This document shows, in pieces, positions 11,108 to 21,172 of a stretch of 64,000 bases of DNA. The stretch spans positions 62,001 to 126,000 of the forward strand of contig NJFT01000044.1 in NCBI GenBank assembly GCA_002221725.1, read 5' to 3'. Each line of letters starts with the position of its first letter. Positions within the stretch are counted from its first letter, which is position 1. The position numbers and the translations under genes were made by a program. The stretch comes from Scedosporium boydii. Lineage: Eukaryota > Ascomycota > Sordariomycetes > Microascales > Microascaceae. The notes beneath the pieces were generated by a model that was not told the origin of the DNA, searched no databases, and was given only the letters and a program-made list of their open reading frames with translations.

Positions 11108-12883
11108 TCAGTACATATATCGGTAGTCTGGATGGTCGTCGCCAAGCTGTGCGATTTCCTCTGGCGTCTTTCCCTCCAAGCGATAATTCCTCTCGCCGCG
11201 GTCCCTTCTCTTATTCTCACGTTTCAACAACACAGATGTCAAAGCATGCATGACAATAGTGAGGAGCATAAATCCCAAGGACCCAGCATGCCCCAAGCGG
11301 TAGAGAGGTCGATCTTGTGTTCGGTAAAGGAAAGGGGTGAAAGTTCCCGAGACGTTGGCTAGCGTCATAGCCATTGCCTGCCCTACAGCGCGCTTGTAGT
11401 GGGAGGGCAAGTTGCTGGGCATCCAGGAAAGAGGAATGCCAGTAGCAGTGTACACACCCATTCCTACAATAATACAGCCGGCATACTGCGGTCCGTTCCC
11501 CCTCGCGAAAGAAGCTAGAATGATAACGTAGCCAACTGCACAAGTCACGCCCCCAGCGATGGCAAAGTAGCCCCGTCGTCCCGTTCGGTCGGATAGATAA
11601 GCCGTACCCAGAAAGCAGAGGACGCCGGCAAAGTAGCATGGAATCGTCAGCAACTGCGTGTGTAGACCGTTATAACCAAGGGCATTGATAATTGTTGGCA
11701 GAAAGGTGTTGTACCCGTAGATGGCCACAGTGGCGCCGAGTTGCCCAACAGATAAAGTCCACACTTTCCAGTCACGAAAGGCAGACATAGATTGCTGCCA
11801 ATCAATTTTCCCTTCCCCCTCCAGTCCGACTGAGCTGCCGTCAAGGTGCCGCCGGATTGGAACGAAGGACTTCTCTCGCTCGGTCAGATATGGCGCTTCG
11901 GAGGGGCTATTGGCCAGGACAAAGAACGCGATAATCCCAAGCAGCATTGTCGGGAGGCCCTCGAGAATCATGAGCCATCGCCACGCAGAAAAGCCTTGAA
12001 TACCGTCCATGTGCCCGAGACCATAAGCGACCATTCCTCCGATAACACCCGCCAACGCAGCTGACGCATAGAGGTAGAATATGCGGATGGCCAGCTCCCG
12101 CCTGCGGTAAAAGAAAGTAAGGTAAAATGCTGCGCCTGGGAAATAGCCGGCCTCGAAGATGCCTCTAGTAAGTTGGGCCAGTTAGCGATCGCCCGCGTGT
12201 GCGTTCGAATCAGCTAATACTCTAGACAGAGAGGAGAGCTAGAAAAGGGCCCGATAGACATACAGCAGCAGACGAACCGCAATCATCTGCGTCTTGTTCT
12301 GGACGAATCCGGTACACAACGATACCGCACCCCATGCAATTGCAATGCCGGGGATGAAGCGACGAGGCTGGAGCTTTTTCAACTGTAGTATGGAAGTAGG
12401 CGAATTGTCAGCGTGCTAGCATGTGATGGCTATCGCACAATAGACGAACCAAGATATTCGACGGGATCTCAAAGGTTACGTATGTCGCAAAGAGAACCGC
12501 CACACAGAGCTGGTAGTCGTCTCCACTAAGGCCAAGGTCTTTCTCGAGGTTAAAGATCCGGGCATTACCTGGCAATCAGAGACAGTTTATCAGCCGCTTG
12601 ACTCAAATCCTTATGGCAGCAGAGGAAAAATGATCTGCAACAGCTTACCAATGTTGACGCGGTTCAAGAACGACATAACGTAGAGTGCGCTGACAATCGG
12701 GAGAATCCGCCAATCGCACTTTCGCACCATGCGCCGTTCCTCTTCAGGAGGCATATCATAGTCAGGGACGCTCCCAAGGTCCTTTTCCAGGCGCAACTCG
12801 GCATGCTCGGAGCATGCCTTGTCGTTGGGATCGTCAGAGCCTGGGTCGGTATTCCCGCCGGTCTTTCGGTGGATGGTAGTCAT
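11108..12883 (-). CDS. MFS transporter, anion:cation symporter family (Dal5/Tna1-like)
   Basis: Plasma-membrane permease of the type that imports allantoate, nicotinate, pantothenate or other organic anions. The first exon (12883 to about 12650) encodes an acidic N-terminus and RRMVRKCDWRILPIVSALYV, typical of helix 1. After it come NARIFNLEKDLGLSGDDYQ and TFEIPSNIL, the family signature. Further exons lead to the long last exon (12055-11108), with AWRWLMILEGLPTMLLG, the central loop YLTEREKSF and a hydrophilic tail with GKTPEEIAQLGDDHPDYRYM. At least three introns lie in 12056-12650; their edges are approximate. Possible substrates are small organic acids, in keeping with the acid-processing genes nearby, but this is inference. 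Confidence 0.85.
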
Positions 12884-13600
12884 ATCTCCAAGGTATACTG
12901 CAAGGTGTTCTAGGGTAATAGGAAGATAAGGAGGAAATTAATGCATAGCCGTCTGTTAGATAGAGATGACCTAGGGAATCGATAACGATAAGCAGACCGC
13001 GATACATATGTGTGCGCTATGTACGTGAAATCACTCTGCAACATCGTGATACAAGCAGCGGATTTGAAAGACCGCGGAATATTTACCGGAATTGTCAGAA
13101 GTTCGAAATTCCCGGGATCTGTTTCCATTCCCCCTGCTACACCCACCATGCTAACGCTCGAGCCATGCTCATAGTACCTACCAGCGTGTAAACGACTAAA
13201 CTGCATGCCGACGAAGCTGTCCGGCGTATGGAAGCCGCGATAACGGAATAAAATAAGATTGCAGGGGCTCTCAGATTCTACATACAGACAGCGACAGTTC
13301 CCTATCGCCGGATCTCCCTGAGGGGTGGTTGGCCTTGTCAAGATACCCCAGGACCAGGCGAAATACGGCTGAGCTTCAGTTGCGTCGACCAGGTGGTATG
13401 ATTCTGCTCCATCGTATTGTGTAAACTGTCTCGCGGAAAGCGCACTGTCTGGTTGAGATCTACGGTAGCCTGGCGTACTGGAAGAAGATTATTTCGCTTG
13501 AAGCCTCCAGTTTCGGGTCAAAGATAGCGGCGCAATGTTCCCGAAGTCTAAATCTAGCCTGGGTGTAGGGAAATGTGCTTTCAACCCTTCACTCTCCTGG
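12884..13600. other. Upstream region of the Dal5-like gene, no supported gene
   Basis: A 143-codon minus-strand frame at 12910-13341 has no recognisable domain and sits where the promoter should be. I see nothing further to support. Confidence 0.45.
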
Positions 13601-14700
13601 CTTCGGGTGCGTTTATGAGTTACTCCCAAGTGCTCGCCGCATCAGACTCCTCCAGCTCGATCCGGAAACCGTCGACAATTTCCTCTCCGTCAGTCTGATA
13701 CCAACTTCGGTAGACAGCAGGCAATACTATGCGGAGGACGCTTCGTGAACATTGGCCGAAAAATTTCTACGATATTCTCACACACCTGCAGTCCTTGACT
13801 GTAAGTCGCATGATCTGGGCCAACGCGCTGTGAATCAATCAAGCTGATCTCCGTGAACGATCGCAGGGGGTCCATATATGGCTGATATCTACCTAACCGC
13901 TTCTCGTACTCTTATTTAGCTTGAGCCAGAGACTGAAGACGTCGCGGATTGTACTTGTCTCCTTGCCGAGACTCTTTGAAGCTGCAGCTGAAATTGATCG
14001 GGAGAACCTCTTTTATAGTAAGTCTACAACTCAATATCACGGCCAGCCAGTGAAGTCTAGTAGTTCTCGGTGCCAGCAAGTTTATTCTGTGCTCTTCGCG
14101 CGTTATTAAACTGCGACAGGTGCAATGGACTATGTATCAAGTTTATGACCGGATACTGGATAGTTCCTTCTGTCAAGGCGATGGAAAGGATCTCCGGGGC
14201 AGGTAATTGCCCAGATTCTTCCCAGTTTCTGGTGGCGGAAGCAGGGAAGCGAGGGGCAGGGATCCTGGAGATATTGATCTCTTGGCCTAAACTTGAATCG
14301 AGCACCGCCAGTCTCCCGAAATATCACCTAGTTAATTGCCATTGTGAGGAAGGGTTAGGATTCGGGCCGAGTCGAAATGTCCATGCCGGGGAGACTTATA
14401 CCTGACTGGCCGGGTCGTCATCATAGACTATAAGACGTTTAAACTCCCATTGGAAATCCGCTCAATGACACCCGAGACCAAAGACGAGTTCTACGACTAC
14501 TTTCGAAAGATAAGTCTTTTAAAATTGGGCACTGTGGACGGACATTGGACCAACTCTGGATGGGATCGCAGGGAGATTACTGGCTATAACGAACTCCCTT
14601 CCCGTACCCTTCGAAAAGGAAGTGACGAAAGTGTGGAGGGTAAGAACCAGAGACAGGCTCATGGATATATTTAATAGCTAGTGTTAGGGACACATCTGAG
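13600..14700. pseudogene. Decayed or fragmentary coding traces on both strands
   Basis: Several short stretches look coding but do not join. On the plus strand, LRQVQWTMYQVYDRILDSSF (about 14108-14170) is followed after a gap by DLYLTGRVVIIDYKTFKLPL (from about 14390), which stays open to about 14640. On the minus strand, GDP-free frames around 13690-13875 (IDSQRVGPDHATYSQGLQV) and 13610-13690 run into stops. No start, domain or splice set connects them. I do not recognise the family. They may be remnants of one or two dead genes, or exons of a gene I cannot assemble. Confidence 0.25.
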
Positions 14701-15097
14701 CTATACAACGTAGAATTTACAGTTAGAGCCGGGCGGCCTTCGTAAGCCCAAAAGAGAATACAAGAAAATAATAGTAGAGACCTAGATTCTACATGCAGAT
14801 CCCGTGGGGGATTCATCTTTCTTCTTAATGTAATCTTGCGTAGCTGAGATAAATATTCCCCCGCAAGGGTCTCCGAGATACAGTGATCTCCTACCTGATC
14901 GAAGCCGTCGGGCCTCTTCTCTAGCGTGGATGTTAATTCAATGATTAGAACATAGCTAAAGGGAGGTTAAATCGAGGGTCTAGAAAGGGTGAGCCTGAAC
15001 GTAGAAAGTGACAAGTTGCTCGCATGACAGTATTGAACCCCAACCCCACCCCCTTTTTCCCCTTCCTCAAAACCCCCAAAACCCCATCCGTCATTCC

Positions 15098-16165
15098 CTA
15101 CATAAAGCGTCCTCCGTCACACTCAATACAGGCTGCCGTTACATATGATGAGAGCGGACTCGCCAAAAACAACATCACTCCGGCCGCATCGTCCACGGTG
15201 CCACACCGCCCAAGAGGTATCTCAGACAAATCGCGAAACTTCCTCGCCTTAGCACTGATCCCCAGGACTATCTCCTTGCCGCCAGTAGCTACAGTCTCCT
15301 CGCCCGTGGGCGGCCTTGTGAGCCTGGTATCCATCCAACCATACGCCACCGCATTGCAGCGGACTCCGTATCTGCACGGACAGTTAGAACATAAATAGAC
15401 ACATCGCGCGAGAGGAGGTGCGGCGCAGTGCATACCGGGCCCACTCGGAAGCCACCGTCTTAGTGAGGCCAACAACACCCATCTTCGCCGTGGCATAATT
15501 GATTTGGCCCATTTGTCCATGTAGACCAGATGTGGATGAGACGTTCACAATTACTTTTGGCATATCGCGGTTGGCTGGATCCATCCAGTGTGCCGACAAG
15601 GCGCGGATCATGCGAAAGGGAACATAGTTGTGGATCTTCATGATAACGTCGAATTTTTCGTCGTCCATCTTGTGGATGGCAGCGTCGTAGCAGAACCCAG
15701 CGTTGTTGATTAAACAGTTGACTTTACCGAAAGCATCGAGCGCGGATTTCACGGCCTTCTCGGCGAAGCCGTCTTCGAGTGCGTCCCCGACCATCGACAC
15801 TGCCTCGTATCCGCGCCCGCGGAGGTCGCGGACGGCCTCGCTGGACTTTTCCTCACTAACATCTGCTATCACAATCTTGGCGCCCTTTGTTGCCAGGAGA
15901 TTTGCGGTAGCTTTGCCGATGCCTAAATAACACGCATCTGTGTCAGGACTTAGAAGACAACAAAGTTCAGTTGGTCGCCTACCTTGTGCACCTCCGGTAA
16001 CTAGCACGACGTAGCCGTCGATCCTGCAGTCACGAGTCAGTCATGTAACCGTCAAATATTGCTATGGCTATCTGCCAACCTGGACGGGTCTTTCGAATCT
16101 TGCTGAGTAGCAGATGCTCGAGATGGGCGCATCTGCCCAGCAATTTGCTGGAGTCTTTCCGCCAT
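15098..16165 (-). CDS. Short-chain dehydrogenase/reductase with near-PTS2 peroxisomal signal
   Basis: NAD(P)-dependent classical SDR, plausibly a 3-hydroxyacyl-CoA dehydrogenase or related reductase. Exons 16165-16080, 16023-15983, 15922-15436 and 15371-15098 (introns 56, 60 and 64 nt) total 888 nt and 295 aa. The cofactor motif is VLVTGGAQGIGKA, split by intron 2. NNAGF follows, then the catalytic Ser in VNVSSTSG and Tyr/Lys in NYATAKMG, and a C-terminal SEIPLGRCGTVDDAAGVMLF. Exon 1, which also fixes the start, encodes MAERLQQIAGQM. Residues 4-12 (RLQQIAGQM) fit the PTS2 consensus R-L-x5-Q-L/A except that the last residue is Met. There is no PTS1. The gene is divergent from the acyl-CoA dehydrogenase, and the 478-bp promoter region is shared. 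Confidence 0.9.
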
Positions 16166-16643
16166 AACGCTGGATTGCGGTGTACAGTGTACAGGAGGCC
16201 TAGTCTTCGTTCGTCTGCCGAATTGTCTGCCGGAGTCCGTCTTCGTAGTAGATATTTAGGACATTTTTCAGGGTAGTATTACAGGAAGATCACAGGGGTC
16301 TGGGGTTGGCTTGGATTGAGTGTATATTCGGTGAAGTTGTCTCGGGGTCTTAATTCCACGGAAAATTACGGCTTCGCTGCGATCGTCCACGGAATTTTGC
16401 CTTCGGAGCTCAATTCCGAGACCCACATCCGACGGATGGACAATGCCAGAGGTCAGAAATCCCGTGTTACAAGCATATTTTAGAGCCGAGATTCCAGACG
16501 GGCCAGCTACAAAATAGGGATCTTGGAGTAGACATAAGATCTTACATTCATCTGCCGACAATCTCTGCCGGTGTTTTTTTGTCTTGTCAAACCCTGTTCG
16601 TCTTTCTACATTGTCTTTGCCCGTCCATCGACGAGAACTCACT
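16166..16643. promoter_or_regulatory. Bidirectional promoter of the SDR and acyl-CoA dehydrogenase genes
   Basis: A 478-bp region between two divergent ATGs. It holds TTCCACGGAA (16354-16363), a second CCACGGAA (16387-16394), and an inverted pair GTCTCGG (16339-16345) / CCGAGAC (16416-16422). CGG-containing words in inverted arrangement are the usual targets of Zn2Cys6 regulators, and such regulators lie nearby. CCACGGAA recurs in the promoter region of the acyl-CoA ligase at 26034-26041. Regulation of both genes by one factor is inferred. Confidence 0.5.
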
Positions 16644-18200
16644 ATGGCTTCTGCTCTAACCAGTAATATTCCCTTCGCCGACCCGAACTGGCACACCGAC
16701 AAGGGCAACCCTTACTACAAGGACTCTCACCGGAAGCTCCAGCGCTTTATCCGGGAGTATGTCGACAGCGAAATCATTCCTAACGGCGCCGAATGGGAGG
16801 CGCAGGGATACGTTCCTGACCACGCTTTCAAGCGTCACGCCGAGCTTGGCTTTCTGGCGGCTGCAGTATTCCCCCTGCCTAAGAGTTCATTGGGCGGCGT
16901 TAAGTTGCCGGCCGGTATTTCAGCTGATGGTATGTCGAGTAAAGACACAAGATGGTTACAGCAGTGCTAACATATTCGGGGTTCAGAATGGGATGAATTC
17001 CACGATGCAATTGTAGGTTTAATATTCCATCGGTCAATTTCTCATGTTTAATCCCTGCTTAACACGAAACTGGGTAGCTTATCGACGAAATCGCTCGCTG
17101 CGGATACCTCGGCGTTGTCTGGGGTATAAATGGCGGCGCGACGACCGGCGGCGCCCCATTGTCAACCTACGGAACCGAGGAGCAGAAACAAAAGTACTTG
17201 AGGCCCCTTCTTACCGGGGACCAAAAGCATTGTCTTATGGTCACCGAACCGGATGGTAAGTCTCTTTCATTGAATTGGGAGGCCAACTCACGCCTTATTC
17301 TCGAATGTCTGCTGACTTCAGCCCCAATTCTGAAGCCGGCTCGGATGTGGCAGGTCTTACGACAGAGGCCAAAAAGACGAAAGACGGCAAGCATTTCGTG
17401 ATCAACGGCCAGAAGAAATGGATTACTCAAGGTCAGCTGGCAACCCATGCTCTTGTCGCGGCTCGAACTGGAGGGCCCGGCCACAAAGGCCTAACCGTGT
17501 TCATCGTCGACATGGACACGCAGGGAATCCACCGAAAGAAGATGTATAATTCGGGTGTTAGTTCGAGCGGCTCGACGTTCATCGACCTCGACAACGTGGT
17601 AGTGCCAGTTGAGAACATTCTCGGGAGGGAGGGTCAGGGTTTCGAGGTCATCATGTCGAGTAGGTACCATTTACTTTGTTTGTTAGGGAGCACGGAGATG
17701 GACGCTAGCGGCCGTACCGAAAAAGGCATGCTAACAGACTAACAGCCTTTACACATGAGCGCCTGTGGGTTGGAATCACTGCTCTCCGTCTCTCGCGGGT
17801 GGCTCTTGAAGACAGCTATCGCTATGCCCTCCGTCGCGAAACCTTCGGCAAGAAGCTTTTCGAGAACCAGGCCATCCGGCTCAAGTTCAGCAAGATGGCT
17901 GGCCTTATCGAGCCAATGCAGCATCTGATGGAGGATTTGGTGCGGCGATCCGTCACCACACCAGCGCTCGCATTCTCGCCATGGGCCGCATTGCTCAAGA
18001 TGCAGGCCGCACACAACCTCGAGACGGTGTGCCGTGAGGCGCAGCAAGTATTTGGAGGAATGGGCTACTCACGGGGCGGAGCTGGTGGTCGTGTCGAGCA
18101 AATAAGCAGGGATGTCAGAGTTTTAGTCGTGTCGGGTGGTAGTGAAGAGATTCTCATGGATATGATTGCCAAGCAGCAGAAGAAGCTGGCAAAGTTGTAA
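16644..18200 (+). CDS. Peroxisomal acyl-CoA dehydrogenase (C-terminal AKL)
   Basis: FAD enzyme forming 2-enoyl-CoA from acyl-CoA. Exons 16644-16929, 16987-17012, 17078-17255, 17336-17659 and 17746-18200 (introns 57, 65, 80 and 86 nt) total 1269 nt and 422 aa. Visible family blocks: N-terminal helical domain with IREYVDSEIIPN; MVTEPDAGSDVAGLTT, the flavin/substrate signature, split by intron 3; KKWITQGQLATHA; LRRETFGKKLFENQAIR; and QVFGGMGYSRGG with a later GGSEEIL. The protein ends KKLAKL, so its last three residues are AKL, an accepted PTS1. It lacks a mitochondrial presequence. Peroxisomal acyl-CoA dehydrogenases are known in filamentous fungi. Together with the divergent SDR and the AKL-ending ligase, this points to a peroxisomal acid-degradation pathway. 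Confidence 0.92.
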
Positions 18201-18420
18201 TAGAGAAAGCGGATAGTATATCTCAACTGGCTTACGTTGTGGTACCCTTTTATGGTGTGCGACTGCCTCTCGAGTTTTCTTCTTTTCTTTCTTCATTCTT
18301 GATGGCTGAGTAGGCAGCATGACAAGGGAAAAAGAGTAGGTCACTGATGAGCGGCACGGATGGTCTCTTCTTCGTCAGAGGCAGTCCATAAAACATATTC
18401 TCGCAGATTTATCACTATCC

Positions 18421-20648
18421 TCAAACTAACCAGTTCCCGTAGTCTGGTGTCGACGGTGGCCACGGCGACAACCGAGGATAAAAGTCCGAGAGCCCGATAT
18501 CGTGCACGTCGCCTAACATTGGATGGAACTCCCATCCCAGCGACTCGTTCATGCATGAAACCATTTCTCCAGTGCCCATCTGTTGTCCTTCTGAGTTTTG
18601 GAAGAGCTGGCTGAGGAGATCATTTCCCGAGTCCGATGTTCCAAGCGGTCCCGACGATGATGGCAGCGGGGCGACACCTTGCAGTCCGCAGGCCTTGACG
18701 ATAGCGCAGAGAACTATGTAGCTTCTTCCAGCAACAGGGTAAGTTGGAGTGATCTCATTTAATGTCTCGAGTATAGCGGAGAGCCATCGTTTCTCCTCCC
18801 TCTTATCCTCTCCGACCTTGGCACTGACAATGTCTGAGATGAGCGCTATGGACGCGGATAGACATGCTGGGTTAATGGTGGAGAAGAATTTGTTGGCACC
18901 GTGACAGCGCTTGTATGCGCAGAGAATTTTCGATATCCGAATGCCGCTCGTTGTGCAAATTTTCTGTGAAATATCTGGCGTTTGCCCGTTGAGGCGCCTA
19001 TTGCCAGCACCCCCGTTGACAACGCCCTTGTCATCGGCAGACTTGAGCATGTAGGCAGCAAACGGTCGGTTAAGGAGAATGGTGACAGAGAGGAAATGGA
19101 TGTGCAGTGCACATGTAGCTGGGGATGGGAGCTGTACAGCGCTCGAGTTCCACTGTAGTTCTGGCGGTAACGCCCGAAACCATTGCAGGAGATCGTCGCT
19201 GGCGCGGGAGAGCTTTTCCACCGAGGCGTGCTGATATATAGTATCCAGCTGGCGTCCGTTTATAATAGGCAGAATTCCTTCCAGGATTGAAGAGAGACCC
19301 ACAAACGCAGTCAAGGACAGGTGGCTTGAGTCGCGAATACTATCTGCCGAGGGAAGAGGGCATGAGATGTCTTCTAAGCGGACAGCCGTTGGCCGGCCTT
19401 GGAAGGAGCTGTACAGTCTATTAAACTTTAGTGTTTCTTGTTCTATACCCAAGCCTTATTTTGCTTTTTGGTTGGTCGTTTGCTTGAAACGATTACTTAC
19501 TTGTCAAAGACGTAACAGTGGTAGAGGATAGAGTGTCTGATCCGGCGATCTGTTTCTGTTAGGCGCCCAGATTTGACGAGGTCAGAGCAGTCTTCGTGAA
19601 GGCCGAAATCATAGAGCAGACGGAAAGCAAGGCCTGAAAAACGATGTCAGTGGGGGAAATAATAACACTACGGTTTAGGTTAAGTGGAGAAGGAATCTGT
19701 AAACGTACCTGGATACAGCCAACATGCGCGATCGCTACCCTCGCCTGCCATGTAGGATCCAAACATGCACAGGGCCGGAATCGTGGCAATGCTCGGATTT
19801 TCAATCTCAAACAGCAGCTCGCGACGGATTCGCCGGAGGTAGACGATCTTGAGTTGGTCAGCATGTGGGTGCACTGAAAATTTAAGCGCTCTTAGAAGAA
19901 GAGAGTGCAGTAGGAAGGTCGAGTAATATTCTGTCCGTTTTCCTCGCATATACGATTCTCGAAAAGCCGCCTCGTCAAGGACAGGTAGCGCTGTGTGTTG
20001 GTACCGAAAGAAGAGGTCCATCAGATGATGGTGGGTTTCGGCCGAGTCAGCCAGTATAGCAACATCTTGGCTAATATCGTCCAAGGTGCCAGCTCCAGAG
20101 GCCGCCGCCGCCGTCGCCGTCGAGGCGGTAGAGTTGGAAGGCGAAGATGGTGGGAGGATAGAGACCATCCGCATTAAAGACGAGTAGCCGAAGTATCGGA
20201 GCTGGCCCCGTTCGTCCGTGGTGAGCCGCGTATGGCCTGCAGGCACAGCGTCCGGAGTTGTCTGCGGTCTGTTGATGATAGTTTTGTTGGTGGAAGGATA
20301 TCGGAATGTATCTGAGAAGCGCAGCGTATCTGAAGTGTTGATCATTGAGTTTGTGGTGATTGGGCGTAATGCACAGTCTTGGTCCATGTTCTCGAAATTG
20401 AGTACGACATCATTGTCTCCCACCTCAGCCTGGGAGCTCGCCTCTTCTGTTGCACGATCTGCCAGGGACTGTGCATCTCCAAGAAATGCGTAGTCAGTGG
20501 CATTTAGATTGGGCGCTGATTCCCCAAGCTGCCGTCCCAGGGAGCGCGACTTCTGAACAGCACGGATGCGGCGCCGAAGGTCGCGAAGCCCGGTATTTTG
20601 CGGCTTCGTCAAGTCTTTCGCGTGCCCTTGGGAGAAGCGGCACGGCAT
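18421..20648 (-). CDS. Fungal-specific transcription factor (MHR domain), no zinc cluster found
   Basis: Nuclear regulator of the fungal_trans type. The first long exon (20648-19680) has an Arg-rich start, a Ser/Thr/Ala-rich linker, then FFRYQHTALPVLDEAAFRES, the usual opening of the middle homology region. The next exon gives LLYDFGLHEDCSDL, and the exon 19452-18421 carries LYSSFQGRPTAVRLEDISCP and the remaining helices, ending DYGNWLV. GT-AG introns lie near 19680-19630 and 19500-19440. I read all three frames up to 20940 and found no Cys-x2-Cys-x6-Cys cluster, so either the DNA-binding exon lies further upstream or it has been lost. The start at 20648 is the first ATG of the open exon and is provisional. 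The gene is divergent from the Zn2Cys6 gene at 21173. Confidence 0.8.
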
Positions 20649-21172
20649 AACAGGCGAAGGCGACGGGAAAAAAAGATAAAATCGAAACCGTGAAGATGAA
20701 GCTATGGCGGCGGAGTCGTTCCACGAGCTTTCTGTACTTGTCTTCTACTCTTACCTTGCCTGGACTTGCACGAAGAGGGATGATGCAATGATACAATGTA
20801 CGGCGGAGTAGGGGCCCCTGACCTCTCAAAAGCTTCTCCCTGTTGACCAAGCCGAGTGAGAACGATACCGCTAGCCGGTTCCAAGACATCCTCGCCCGAC
20901 AAAAGAGGTCTTCCCCGCATTCTCTCCACACGGACTATCCCTCTTTGGGTTAAAGGAATCCCACAGGCACCTCCGTGGATTCGATTACCCCGAAACTAGT
21001 TTGCTTTATGGTCCCATTGCATGCGGGGCCGAATACGCTACAAGACATTAGACATGTTCCTTAATTCCGTGCTCTCCTATTGACTGCCCGTGGCGGTGCT
21101 CAATGGACGTCAAGTAGCGTCAGCGGATGTCCAGCCTCGATAGACCTCATCTTTACCCACCCACCGCTCCGA
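20649..21172. promoter_or_regulatory. Divergent promoter region between two regulator genes
   Basis: Separates the MHR gene (-) from the Zn2Cys6 gene (+). It may also contain an unrecognised 5' exon of the minus-strand gene; minus-strand open frames extend to about 20931. No clear site named. Confidence 0.4.

Noticed and set aside
12910..13341. 143-codon minus-strand frame upstream of the Dal5-like gene
   Set aside because: No domain, no splice partners, and it occupies the expected promoter.
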